Part shown: positions 25,901 to 37,700 of the stretch, piece by piece | How the letters are laid out: each line of letters opens with the position of its first letter | Position numbering within the stretch: position 1 is the first letter of the stretch | Source: Plectrocnemia conspersa | Taxonomy: Eukaryota; Arthropoda; Insecta; Trichoptera; Polycentropodidae | DNA length: 64,000 nt | Reading direction: 5' to 3' | Assembly (NCBI GenBank): GCA_009617715.1 | Contig: VTFK01000448.1 | Coordinates: 124,001 to 188,000 of the forward strand | Program-made: the position numbers and the translations under genes | The notes under the pieces: generated by a model | Database searches by the model: none | Told to the model about the DNA's origin: nothing | Seen by the model: the letters and a program-made list of their open reading frames with translations, nothing else

Positions 25901-28900
25901 GCTTTATATTACTTACTCGTTAGTTGGACGACGTTCCAATTTTGGAGCGCTAATTCCTAGAAGATTCAGCTGCCTTTCGGCCGGCGGTCCATTTGGCCTA
26001 GGCGGACCCCAAATCTTCACCGAATCTCCCGACAAAACCTAAAAACAATAAATCATTTTTTTATTAGGAAATCAGTAATTTTCGTAATATGCGTCTGATG
26101 CACTTGAATTAGCACATTTCATAAAATGCTCGAATGTAAAATCGACTAATGTTTTTCTCAGTTATATTGCAATGTTATAGATAGAAGTTTCGAGAACGAT
26201 ATCTCATCAAAAATTATCATTTTGACGATTTATTTATTGTGAAATAGTTGTTTCACAATATTTTTGCTTTCGGTGATTCGTGCATCGGTGACATTTTTAT
26301 TGTCACCGTTGTTTTTGTTCTCTACATACTTTGTGTATCCATAAGTGAAACTTATGTGACTCAAATATTGGTTATAAGTTGTGTCAGTATTAGATATTAC
26401 ATTTTATTACTTCATTGTGAAATTAAATCTGTCGGTCTAAACATAATCGCATTGCACCTGTAATTTCAAAGTGTGTCTTATTCATCAGGTGCATTCTGGG
26501 CCTTGAAAAGAAACTCAAACTCTCGAAAAAAAACATTTCTCGAATAATTCGATAAGCAATAAGTGCTTATATGATAGTTACTATAAAAAACCAAAACCTA
26601 TGTGAAACACATTTTTGAAATTAATTTTCGGGAAAGTGTAACACAACAACGATGATGTTTAACAACAGTAACCGTTTATTGAAAATTTCATCATTAAATG
26701 ATAAAAATGCAATAATTGTGTTCCTGAGTGATTTTATGGAAGCCCGTGTTTAACACGATTTTTAAGACAATCTAATGTAAAAATATCTTCTATTATTTTT
26801 GAAATCATAAATACGCATTACAAGCAGATTACTTAATTACGCGGCATTTGTTAAGAGCCAATGTGGCAAAAACGCGTCTTTCAATAAAAGATATAGATGA
26901 TTTTGAAAACTTGACATATATTCGGAGCTTGCCCGAGGAGCGCAAATTACTTCAAATGGGGCGCCATTTGAATCTATTTAACATGGTATCGATATCTCCT
27001 CGATTTATTCTCCTCAAACAAAAACTACGAGATGGTTCTTTAATAAAATTTTCAACGACGACTCTTTTTTTAGCTCTCAGGAATATGTCATTTTCATTAA
27101 AAAAAAATCCGAGAAAGTTTTTCAAAAAAATTATCTCGGAATTTTCCTATAAGAAAAAATTTCCCAAATGTTTTTTTTTAATATATACTCAGGCCAGCCC
27201 TGCCCTGCATTTATTTCGATATCATCAACTTATTTATATAATTAGTCTCGAATATTAATCATAAAATAGTGACCCATTTTTTACGACTCTGGTCGTAAAA
27301 AAATGAATTTCCAGCGGACCTATATGTTTATAGAAAAAGTCATCCCTTTTTTTTATTTGTGTATTATGTATATGTATTTTTTTGGCTGCAAGGTCAAGAT
27401 AATTAAAATGTGACTATTAAAAAGACTATTCAGATCAGTGAATATTTTTGGTCATACCAACCATATATATGTATGTATGTGGTCTGGTCGTAACATCGTA
27501 ACACGTAATCCGGCACATGTACATATATTAAAAAAAACAAAATGCTATTTGCAGAACTCAAATGGGTTACTTAAAATCATCAAACGGGTCACTTGGTAAT
27601 CCGCGGGTCATAGGTTGCCGAGCCCTGGTTTAGCCTATCTAGAGCGCAGCCACAGATCGATACTGAAGAGAACTTAAATTTTATTTATAACTTTTTAATT
27701 TTTACGAGTTGGCTACTCCTACAACAAAATTATAAGGGTTTAATTTTTTTTCAATCTGTATTCCAAATAATTATTACGATTTCAATAGATTGTAGCAAGC
27801 GATATGTGAAAATTAATATGCTACATATAACGAAATTGTCCATATTGCGAAATTGTACCTCAATATGTTTATAAACTCTTATGACGAATTTCAGATTAGT
27901 AGAGCAGTTTTTACCAAATCGCAGATACAACCATTGACATCAGAAACACAACACTGTGTATGCAAGATAGAATTGGATTCACGTGAACTTTTTATATAAA
28001 AAGTGCATTGAAAATTAGGTCATCTAGAATCATTGATTTTTCGCACACTTTTCACAAAAGTGTTTATCATCTATAGCAGCTCTGTCCAACTGACGGCACG
28101 CGAACTAATTTTTGCGGCCCGCGAACCAATTCGTTTTTAAAATAAAATTTAAAAAAAGTCTCCTCAGACAATTTTGTTCGTTTATCCAGGCAAGCAGACA
28201 AAAATGTTTGAGGTGACCCTTTTTAGCCCCCATTAGCATCCGTAAACGAATAAAAATATCCGAGGTGACCTTTTTTTAGCGCCCAGCAGCAAAAATGTTT
28301 GACCCCCGAAATATTTGCAAAAGAAAAAATGGTCCACGGATAAAGAGAAGTTAAACAGCGCTGATCTATAGTATTGATTAGGATTCAGTTCCAGAGGTTA
28401 ACGCTGAGATTAAATGAGCTGATATCATATATAAAGTAATCTAATTATATACACACTACATACGTTTGTATATATATATACAACAAAAATCGATTGAATG
28501 CACCTGTATTGTTTTTAATATTTGGTCTAAGTAAATTCTGATGGGCATGTTTAAAGTCAAATTAGAAATAAAACGGCCGATCCACATATTTGCCGAAAGA
28601 CAATAAAACGTCGGTTAATTTGTGGACTTTAAAATATATAAAGATGGATGCCGCGTATTTGGGGGATGGTGGAAAAGTGTGCGCTATCGTGTAAAAGATA
28701 AAGAAAAATAAGAAGAAAATCGCTTTCCAGCTGCGCCGCGCCTTTCACTTTCATACTGTTTTGTGGCAGCCTTTTTTTCCAGCCGGCGGAGTGGGGGAAA
28801 TGGGGGTGCCATGGGGCGCGATAAGAAACGATGTGGCGGCGTTCGTAGGGGGCGCGGCGACCCGGGAGCTCTGCGGAAGGCTTGTTGGACGCTCGCTAGC

Positions 28901-29071
28901 GAATCCAGCGTGACGACACGTCGACTTTCATTCATGATCCGCTCGAGATGTCAATACGCCAACACGGCAAAACGCAAGGCGGAACCGGCTGCTCTGGCTA
29001 AGGGCAAAGGCGCACCGTTGTACTCCGGCGGGACATAAAAGACGTACCTGCTTAACAGTGCCCCGATTCAT
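22981..29071 (-). CDS. SND1: Tudor staphylococcal nuclease (Tudor-SN/SND1)
   Basis: Eight coding exons, 5' to 3': 29071-29048, 26038-25917, 25841-25544, 25469-25296, 25230-24972, 24907-24500, 24425-23447, 23370-22981. The start is MNRGTVKQ at 29071, the only in-frame ATG after an upstream stop, and VLSGDSVKIWG follows from exon 2. The protein is about 884 aa with four staphylococcal-nuclease-like repeats. A Tudor domain follows (GDLCAAKFSLDSQWYRARIE, then VDYGNRE), then a split fifth SN domain at the C-terminus. The family acts in RNA processing, stress granules, RISC and decay of edited or small RNAs. Phases close at every junction except within exon 6, where one base is missing near 24541: DYIQPARD is in one frame and TEKTCCTIMIGKT in another. 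This is probably an assembly error or a recent lesion. Confidence 0.95.
27378..27627. mobile_element. hAT MITE, second copy of the 2335 family, left end lost
   Basis: Matches 2335-2561 through most of its length: TTTTTTTGGCTGC, TAATTAAAATGTGAC, GTGAATA.TTTTGGTC, AACGGGTCACTTGGT. It ends AGGTTGCCGAGCCCTG. The CAG left terminus is missing, so no target duplication can be checked. Confidence 0.82.
28077..28363. mobile_element. hAT-type MITE with 8-bp target duplication
   Basis: The ends CAGCTCTGTCCAACT and AGTTAAACAGCGCTG are imperfect inverted repeats. ATCTATAG flanks both sides (28069-28076 and 28364-28371). 287 bp, non-coding, with phrases such as GCGGCCCGCGAACCAATT. Confidence 0.86.
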
Positions 29072-31782
29072 GATGAGACTAAAGGTGCCGGGCGTTCTGG
29101 TGCGCGGCGACGCGTCAGCACCGGTCGGCTCGCTCCGATAAAATGGTCGCACGGTGGTGATGTGTTGGGCCACCTATGAATACCATAGACAACTCACCCC
29201 GGTGACGATAGACAAGCGCACGTGTTCGATTTGCTCAAGATTGCCTTTATCATATCGTTACAATGTATGATTTTAAAATAATTTCTCATTAATAAACGAC
29301 GATAAGTATTGTGTTTATAGAGTAATAATAATAATAAATTTGAATTCAAATAAGCATTATTTTTAAAGAAAATAATTTGAATCAGCGACCGCAAATTGTC
29401 TACTTATAGCCATTCTAGATTGAATTATTATAACTCACAACTAAACAATTCAGCAACATTTTTGCAACTCCCCTTTAAATTTGTAAGTTTAAAACTGGAA
29501 TTTTGTTACAATACTCTCTTATACGGAATATAAAAAAAAACATAGGTTAATTTTCATGATATCTTATAATATATCTCCATGCTCATTATTCATTTTTAAG
29601 AGTTGCGTCCGCAAATTATCGATTCACTCATTTGTCAATAAAATTTCAACTAGAATTTTAATGGATACTCTTTATTTGATTAAAGTGATAAAATAAAATA
29701 AAATATCACTACTTGTATCCGTTTTTCCCGTTAATTTATATAGCAAATTGTTGTGTATTATACCAATGTAAATTACTAATATAATTGTAAAATATATTTT
29801 AAGAATGATTTTTCATTTAATTTTTTTATCACCAATAGAATATATATTTATAAAAAAAACATTTGATATTTTATATGTACAAAGAGTAATACTGGAGAAT
29901 GTGAAATAACTGTGATGTTAAATTTATTGCATGTGATTTTTTTTCTGTGCTATTTCATCGTATTTTTTCAGTATATTTATATTTTAGGTTGTTAATACGC
30001 ATACGCTCAGAAGTAACGTAACAGTGTGCTTATTAGTCTGATTAAATTAAAAATAAAAAATTTGCATACTATAAAATAAATGTGTTTATTTAAAAATTGA
30101 AATATGCATAAGGAACAAAATAATTCGAGTTATAAAAACGTACTTGACTGATTGCAACGAGAAATATCAACCCAATTTTTGAGACTAAAAGACCTAAATA
30201 AAAAGTTTGGATTTCTGCTTAACATCGAAACTTTCCTTTCTAAAATAGTAAAATAAATTACGTTATAATTGCATAAATTTTGGGAATTTCTAAGACACGG
30301 ACGTCGAAGAAAATTTTTTTTCACAGAAATCGTAGACTGTAAAGTGCTGCTTATTACTCATAATGAAGTATTTTATTGTGTCATATGTAGATGACGTATT
30401 TACAAATCTTCCCATTTCACTGCAGATTCTTTAAATTCTTGCAGTATCGATTCTTGAAGTTGTAAGCGATCATTCAAAAAGTTAAAGCTTTTTTTTGACA
30501 TATTTGCGAGCTTCAATGGGATAAGATTGTCTTAGTAATTTAACTCTTCTTAGCAGGGAAAAGCAAACATTAGAAAAAATTGATTTCAAAAATTAATTGT
30601 TTGTATATTGCATTTTTTGTGTTATTATATTTTGTAGTACATATATTATCTTATCGTTCATGTTACATATTTACATGTGTGATATACATATATATATTGA
30701 CATTCAATTTAATGGTATTCCAAGTATTTCCAGTCGTAACCCAAGCTTTCGGGTAGATTTTAATTATATTTCATTCGTGTGCTTCTTAAACGATCTTGTT
30801 GTTTCAGAATAATACACCAAGAGAGAATTAAGGCTTTTCAACTTATTTATTAAATCTAAAAGCAATATTAAATGCTAAACGTTTTCTATATATTTTTCTA
30901 TACTCTTATAGAAAAATAAAGTGTAATGAAAATCTATACAAAAGTTTAGATTACTAACTTTATTTTTAATGACTGATTGTTTGAAGTCTTTGCACTTATA
31001 TACAATGTTAATTTTTTAAAAGTTGAAAGAGAAATCTGGAAATGCCTTTCAAAGTCGCCAATAGCTTTTTCGAATGATTTAAACAATTATTGGCACAGAA
31101 TTGCAGGGACAAGCTTTCCACTGATTGCTGTCCTCAACGTAAAGAATTCACTTAGCCACCCACTTGACTTCACATTTCTAAATATTGCTTTCTTACCTCT
31201 AGTGCAGCCAATGGACAAGAATGTCATAGTAAAATTCAAGAAGCTCTACCCCGAGCGCTTATAACCAGGTGCTATGAAGCTTGCAATGCTTTCAACTTCA
31301 TGAAATTGAGGGAATTTTGGAAGGATGAATTTAACATCGTGCACGCTATTACAGACTTGGCGTGAAGTTAGAAATCTGTCTTGAGAATCCTGCTGGCTGC
31401 CTGTTTTTAAGGAGAATGACTTGATAATAAAGCTTAAAGGCAGTATCTAAGGACCTGAAAATTAAAGTGGGAGAAGAGTATACGGAGGAGTTAGATAAAA
31501 AATAGAAAGGAGTTACATAAACATCAGGATGGAGTGACGGAAAAAATGCTTTCTCAATGGAGGAGAAAGAGGAAACCGTCACCAAATGTCAAATGCATTA
31601 ATCTGTTATCAATGATTATTTATGACTGGAAGTAGCTTTACAGCAGTAGTAAACTACCGGAATAAAGGAAATATTTTTAATGATCATAATTACAATTGGT
31701 TGATTTAATGAAACGAAAATATAATAAGTAAACATTTTTTATTTAATAAAAACAAGCTCATTGCTTTACTCAATGGATTTTT
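29072..31782. other. intergenic region between SND1 and the membrane-protein gene
   Basis: Contains the SND1 promoter side (about 29072-29300) and AT-rich sequence with no gene I can support. A jerky/Tigger-like transposase relic at about 30980-31600 is listed separately. Confidence 0.5.
30980..31600 (+). pseudogene. pogo/Tigger (jerky-like) DDE transposase relic
   Basis: A plus-strand frame contains PLVQPMDKNVIVKFKKLY, matching the LQPLDQGVI.TFK block of CENP-B/jerky/Tigger transposases. After a frame change comes REFWKDEFNIVHAITDLA and a stop, matching the FW....I...I.....W region of jerky-type proteins. WHRIAGTSFPLIAVLNVKNS in front of it is a decayed linker. Frameshifts and stops show that it is dead. 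Confidence 0.65.
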
Positions 31783-34700
31783 CTACGACTGTTTGCTCTT
31801 TGCCTTTCCTTTGATAACATCCTTTTTTGCACCGCTACTTTCACAACTATTTCTAAAGTAAAGGTTGTAAAACACGACCGCTGCCAAGAAGCATATTATA
31901 CTCAGCACTGTCACGTATTCGTAGCGATTTCTAAAATAAATATATAATATATGAGTAATAATTTAATTAACAAATGTAAACATTGCGAATATATGAAAAA
32001 CTAACTTGAAAGGTGTTCCGCAAATAGTATACCAAATTGCACCGTTCGAAGGGAACTTTCCTTTCGGTAAACAAGAAAATGTGAAATAATCTTCATTGTA
32101 ATCGACAGGGCACAGATATTTTCTCTTCTTTAAAACCTGAAGTAATATACAATTATTTTAATTAGTAGAATTTTGTATGACGTGACGTAGAAACTATATA
32201 CAAAATAATAGTTTATGAAGAAAGTAAATAAATAAACGAAGGTGTTTTATAAATTCTATGTTTTATAAATATTATGAATATAGGTAATATTATGCGTTAT
32301 ATACGATATAATCGTAGCGTCCTCAAATATGGCTTCATTGTCACGAATACCAGCGAATCGAAGTACTCTTTGTGGTTGGAGAAGTAGATATCGTATCCGT
32401 ATTTGAATCTTAGTGCTCTTTTCTAGAATCGTTGGGATACAACCAGAGACGTCATTTCAGCTTTTTCCAGGGTGGAGGGCAAAAGTTGAAATTTTTTTAA
32501 ATGACATGCATTTTTCTGGAAAATTCAAGGGTAAGCAAGTGCCCCTATCTGCCCCCCTCCCCAAATTACGTCCCAGTTCAGAATCCACGCCCAAAGCAAT
32601 AAAATCGTGTTGTCGAAGTAAAAACGCCCGATTATCTAGCGTTCATATTAAGACTTTTTGTAACAATATTACGATTTACATTAAGTGAAAATCAAATGAA
32701 GCATATCTAAACCAAATTTTGCAGTGGGACGCCGTCACAATTTTATTGCTTTTGACGTGAATTTTTGACTTCTAAGAAACGGTAATTTTTTTTGCGCCCT
32801 CCTATTGACCAAAATTTGGTTTGAATATACTTACTGACCAACACTCTCATATTAAAATTCAGTAATAATATCGGTAAGGATAGTTGTCATATTTTTAAAA
32901 CATAGTGCAATATCCAATTGCAAACAAATGCGAGATGCGACGTTTGTCTGTACTTCTTATACCGCTTATTTTGCTCTGAGACTGTTGCTAGGTTCGCGGA
33001 GCGCGACTGCCCGCATACCTTCCCTCCCCCCCCCCACACATCTCCAATCCAACCTCCGTCTCCAAAAAGGATAGTGATGCCGGAGACCATCAGTAGCTAA
33101 TTATAAAATACAAATTTCCATCTGAACTGGTCAAAATAATTGAATCTTTTCTTAAAAATAGAACCTTTAAAATTAAATTGGAAAACCATCTATCGAGTCC
33201 GAGACCTATTCTAGCAGGCGTTCCGCAGGGATCAATTCTGGGTCCATTATTATTTACAATTTTTACTAGCGACTTTCCCTCCAAGCCATATAAAAATGTA
33301 ATTACTGCCCTATTCGCGGATGATACCGCCATTTTATGCTCTTATAAAAACCCCCATCGTGCAATAATTCATCTTCAAAACAAACTCAACACTATTCAAA
33401 AGTGGTTCGATAAGTGGCTAATAACAGCAAATCCCAACAAAAGCGTCGCTGTAATGTTTAATCGCAGGAGAAAACACGCTTATGCTAATAATAATACTCT
33501 CTAAATTAAAAATGTACGATAAAAGCCTCGAATGGCAAAATTCAGCCAAATACTTAGGATTAACTCTGGACTCCAAATTAACATGGAAATCCCATATAAA
33601 TAACATAACTTCAAGAGTCAAAACAACTCGTGCTCGTCTATATCCATTATTAAACAGAAAGAGCAAACTAAATGTAAAAAACAAACTGCTCCTGTACAAA
33701 TCGATCATCCGACCAGTTATTTCATATGCCTCCCCCGTCTGGGGAGGTATACTTAGTCGTAATTATTCGAAATCACTACAAACGCAACAAAATATTGCGC
33801 TAAGAATGGCGACAAATGCCCAATGGTTTGTCCGAAACTCAAATATACATAAAGATTTAAAAATAGACACTTTACGCGATTATTTCGATAAACTTAAAGT
33901 AAATTACCATGACAGAAACAAAAATCATTCTAACCCATTAGTTAAAAACCTTAATAAGGTAACATGAATATTTGTAAAAAAAGTGCTAGCTAACGTAATA
34001 AGAAACAAAGTTTTTTTTTTTTTTTTTTTTTTCCTTTTTTTTTTTGCCCTAAACATAAATAAATAAAAGTGAGAACCAATTAATAGATACCCAGGTAAAT
34101 GGCTTTGGCCAGGAACTGGAAAAAAATAAATATTAGACACTGTAGTATCAGTAGCTAAATTGCGACGGTCTACCCGCCCAGGTCGTTTCTTGTGACAACA
34201 ACCTTCCACATAGCTAAAAGCCGATTCCAGTCACCGTCATAACTTAGACCCCCATCTTATCGTGATGCTCGGTGTTTCTAGGATTGAAATGTAAACAAAT
34301 CGGAGATATTCCCGAAGATAATACTCTAATTTTACTAAAATAAAATTATTGAAAATGAGAGCATCAACATTGAAAAGCTGTGGGTTTTAGTCGTAAGATG
34401 CAATTCATATTTTCAGTGTATAAATAACCCGTGTAATTATATTTAAATTATAATATTTTATAATAATAATTTGTTTACCGATCCCATAACAGTTTTCACT
34501 GAAGTCATCTGACTGCAAGAGCCTATCGGTTCATGAAGACCCATCGAGACTTCGTCTTCCGGATTTCCAAAAATCGTGAACGCCAAATAGATAGAATAGT
34601 GCAAGATTAGATGAAGTAGCAGTGTGACATCGAAACCGCCGACGCTAAAATTAAATAACCAATTAATTTGATTAATTTAAAAAATATCGACGCTCGCTAT

Positions 34701-37700
34701 TATTATGTAAATCGCTAGTTAAGTGCTATTTAGTAATAAGTGCGCAAATATGCGATTAGTAATGTGACAGTTTCGACTTTCCAAATTCGTAAATGTGGCA
34801 ATTACCAAGTTGTAGTTCTTTCCCTTTTCGTCCTGTCTCCGCTCCAAATGATCGCCAAGTAGATGGTCAAGAGCACGAAGAATACAACTTCTGTGTGAAT
34901 TCCAAGAATGTCGTGAAGGGGGTGGTACAATGGTAAGAAGAGTAAAACTCCACCGGGCATTCCCAAAATGCTGGTCATTACGGTTGACTTAAGCTCTTGG
35001 AAGAATCTGAAGAAATTTATTCATAAGATTTTACACCTAAATGTATCCAAAATGTATCACTCGGTAGGTTTCATTATAATTTATAAATCTTTAATTTTTT
35101 TCATAGAGCAACTGAAAGAGCCAAAAATGTAAATTAAAAAGCTACAATAATAACTATGCAAGAGCTTAAATTATAATTTTAGCTGATAATAAGAACTTAT
35201 TGAATTAAACTCACACATGATGCTTAGTTGATTTGTTTTTTAAATTGGTTAAAAAAATATAATAACAGGAAATGTGGTGATAAATTATGGTACACCTAGT
35301 ACATATTTATAATAAAATATTAGAGGTTAAGAATGTTGGTTATCCACACAAAACGAATTTGTCTATCTATATTACTAACAAAGCTGTAAAAATCAAACAC
35401 TTCTAAAATTTTGTTAGTTATACACATAATGTAAGTAATACAATGTCAATATCAAAAATATTCTCTACTTTTTTCTAACGACATTTTTTTAAAGTTATGA
35501 CTTTTGAACATTTTGAGTAGCCGCCATTTTGAAACAAGAACAGGCCGGCTAATGAACTCAGTTAAAAGATTTACAAGGTATTTTTTTTCTGATAAGTTTA
35601 AAAAGTCTGATTTAAACTACAAGCAAATCTACACTTATTGTGGTTATAAAAAATATCTTAGATGACATAAAAAAATACCAGTTATTTATTTTAATTGCAT
35701 GAAATTTAATTTGTGTTTATAATTTAAGGATAAAATAGCGTAGTGCGTAAGATCTAGATTGCTAACTCAAAAGTTGTGGGCTCGAGCCACTGAAGCAGAC
35801 TCGAATTTTAATTTAAATTATAAATTAAAATTCGAATAATAATTTATAATTATTTATACATATGTCACCGATTTCCAGACGAAGATTTCCAGAGAAGTCT
35901 GGTGGTTAATACTTACTTGTAGGTATTCATTAAGTCTGTATAATTATTAGCTGTCAAGAACAAACAATACGTCCAGTGTCAAGTTTTGGACACGAAAATG
36001 GGTTTTAAATGGTTCAAATGAAAATATCTACTTACCCTCTGTATTGCCACTTTTCAGATTGTTTCTTGAAAAAGTTGTACGAGAAGTGGAACCAGAAGGT
36101 GAAACTGGCCGCGAACGTTGCGTGGAAATAGTAAGAGTTCCATGGCACCCAATAGTGGCGGTCGAAAATGTTGGGGTCTGTGTCGTGCCATGTCCAGTGC
36201 AGGAATTTCACGGAGACTATGTCGTAAGGTATATCAATGAGCACCACAGTTAGTCCGACGGCAAAGGGCTCGGCCCAAGCCGGTAACTGAACCTTGGACA
36301 CTGCATACGAAGCGTGATAAATGAACACCGAATCTATAAACGTATCAGAATTATACGTATTGTCTGTATATTAGCACGATCTTTATATACTAGAAATTAA
36401 AAACATGACAAAAAAATGCTTTCTGTAGAACTCTAGAGTCGCTAATGGCCTTGGCGCTTGAGATTTCGTTAATACTATAATAATTATAATATTTTTTTAT
36501 GAAATACTTACATAGGAATATTATATGAAGTGGGAATCTTCCCCCTAAGAAGACGATTGGCGTTTGGGAATGCCAAAAGTTATCAATGTCTGGGAAATTG
36601 TATGAAACGGCTTCGACTACTATACCGTGTCCGATAGTAGCCAGCCATAACCACGGCCATCGGCCGCCCTTACGAAGAGCTAAAAAATACATTAGTAATT
36701 TATTCGCAGTACTACCAACGTAAGCGATGAGATGCACAAAAGGGGAGGAAATAAAAATCGCTTCAAAAACCATAATTTGTCTTACAGTGTACAAACGTCA
36801 ACAGTCCCCCAAGTAAAAAGACTGTTTGAGCTATGAGATATGTGGGTTGAGCTTTCCATAAGTTTTCACAGTCGTTAAAACGTATGAACCAATCCCAAGT
36901 CTGTAACAAGAAAAATATAATATAGTATTATTAAAAAAAATCATTAAACCATTATTAACGTAACGTACGTCTAACTAATATTTAATGTAAATTTTAAATA
37001 TTTTTTCATAGTTTATTTATTGATTTGATATTTTTAGCTAAGTGTACGGCCATGTGTATTAACTAAGGATCGAATGTTCAAATCGATAATAATAAATTAA
37101 CGAATAGATAAAAAAAATTATCGATTGGATCGATAATGGTCGATAACACTAAATAAATCAAACGATAACTTTCATTTATCGTATATATATAGTGATACAA
37201 ATTATATACATATAATGGATATAAATTTACATACATAGAAAATATAATTACAGAAAATATACATATTTAAAAATACAATTAATTACATTTAAAAAATAAA
37301 AATTCAAAATAAAATTACGGTTAAGTTGGAAGTCAGTTTTCTTTAGTTTCTTTCAACAATACTATCACTTTCTAATGATGTAGAAGAAGATTTGTAGTTC
37401 ATCATCAATTTTTAAAAAGTCACTATGAAAAATTGTGTGTACCAAATCCAAAAACAGTTTTCTGGTAACAGATACGTCAAAAATTCGTACTGCAATAATT
37501 TTGTAAATGGGTTGTCTACGTATATAGACGTATGCGAGAGAGAAGCGATACATGCGCGTAAGAATATTCGTTGTCTCGCTTGTTCTTGTTGTATCGGCAA
37601 TGCTCATTTCAAGGATTTCGTTTCGGCTATAAATATAAACATATCGGTCTATTTCGAACAAAATAAAATATATGTAATATCACAGTAACTGGTTGTCAAC

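Larger units (their letters stand above)
26039..29047 (-). other. SND1 intron 1 with GC-rich promoter-proximal island
   Basis: The 3-kb first intron follows a 24-base coding exon. It holds a truncated hAT MITE (27378-27627) and an intact one (28077-28363). Next to exon 1, about 28690-29045, lies a GC- and CpG-rich block unlike the surrounding AT-rich DNA, as expected downstream of a housekeeping promoter. Open frames inside it look incidental. A plus-strand frame at 26848-27258 is low-complexity, and I do not regard it as a gene. Confidence 0.6.
32137..34478 (-). other. intron 6 of the membrane-protein gene, with LINE and MITEs
   Basis: Holds a hAT-like short element at about 32444-32574, a foldback-family copy at about 32580-32950, and a 5'-truncated LINE at 33101-34146. 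These fill most of the 2.3 kb. The exons on either side join in phase. Confidence 0.65.

Noticed and set aside
26848..27258. 136-codon plus-strand open frame in SND1 intron 1
   Set aside because: Lys/Phe-rich composition from homopolymers, with no recognisable motif; probably repeat-derived.
28684..29038. Overlapping open frames in the GC-rich block
   Set aside because: High GC reduces stop codons. Both strands are open and the translations are Arg/Ala-rich without motifs, so it fits a promoter-proximal island.
29072..29173. Upstream start for SND1 giving a longer N-terminus
   Set aside because: The frame is open only from a GTG after a stop; the first in-frame ATG is at 29071.
32413..32688. 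91-codon plus-strand open frame
   Set aside because: It crosses from a MITE-like element into a foldback repeat, so it is not a gene.
33925..34209. Minus-strand open frame with a poly-Lys run
   Set aside because: Antisense shadow of the LINE tail and its poly-T tract.
35740..35790. Functional tRNA gene
   Set aside because: Only the B box and part of the A box are recognisable, stems do not pair well, and it is part of a SINE with a conserved non-tRNA tail.
37080..37160. Clustered ATCGAT sites as DREF/BEAF-type regulatory elements
   Set aside because: Several near-sites occur, but no adjacent promoter or first exon was found; too weak to claim.
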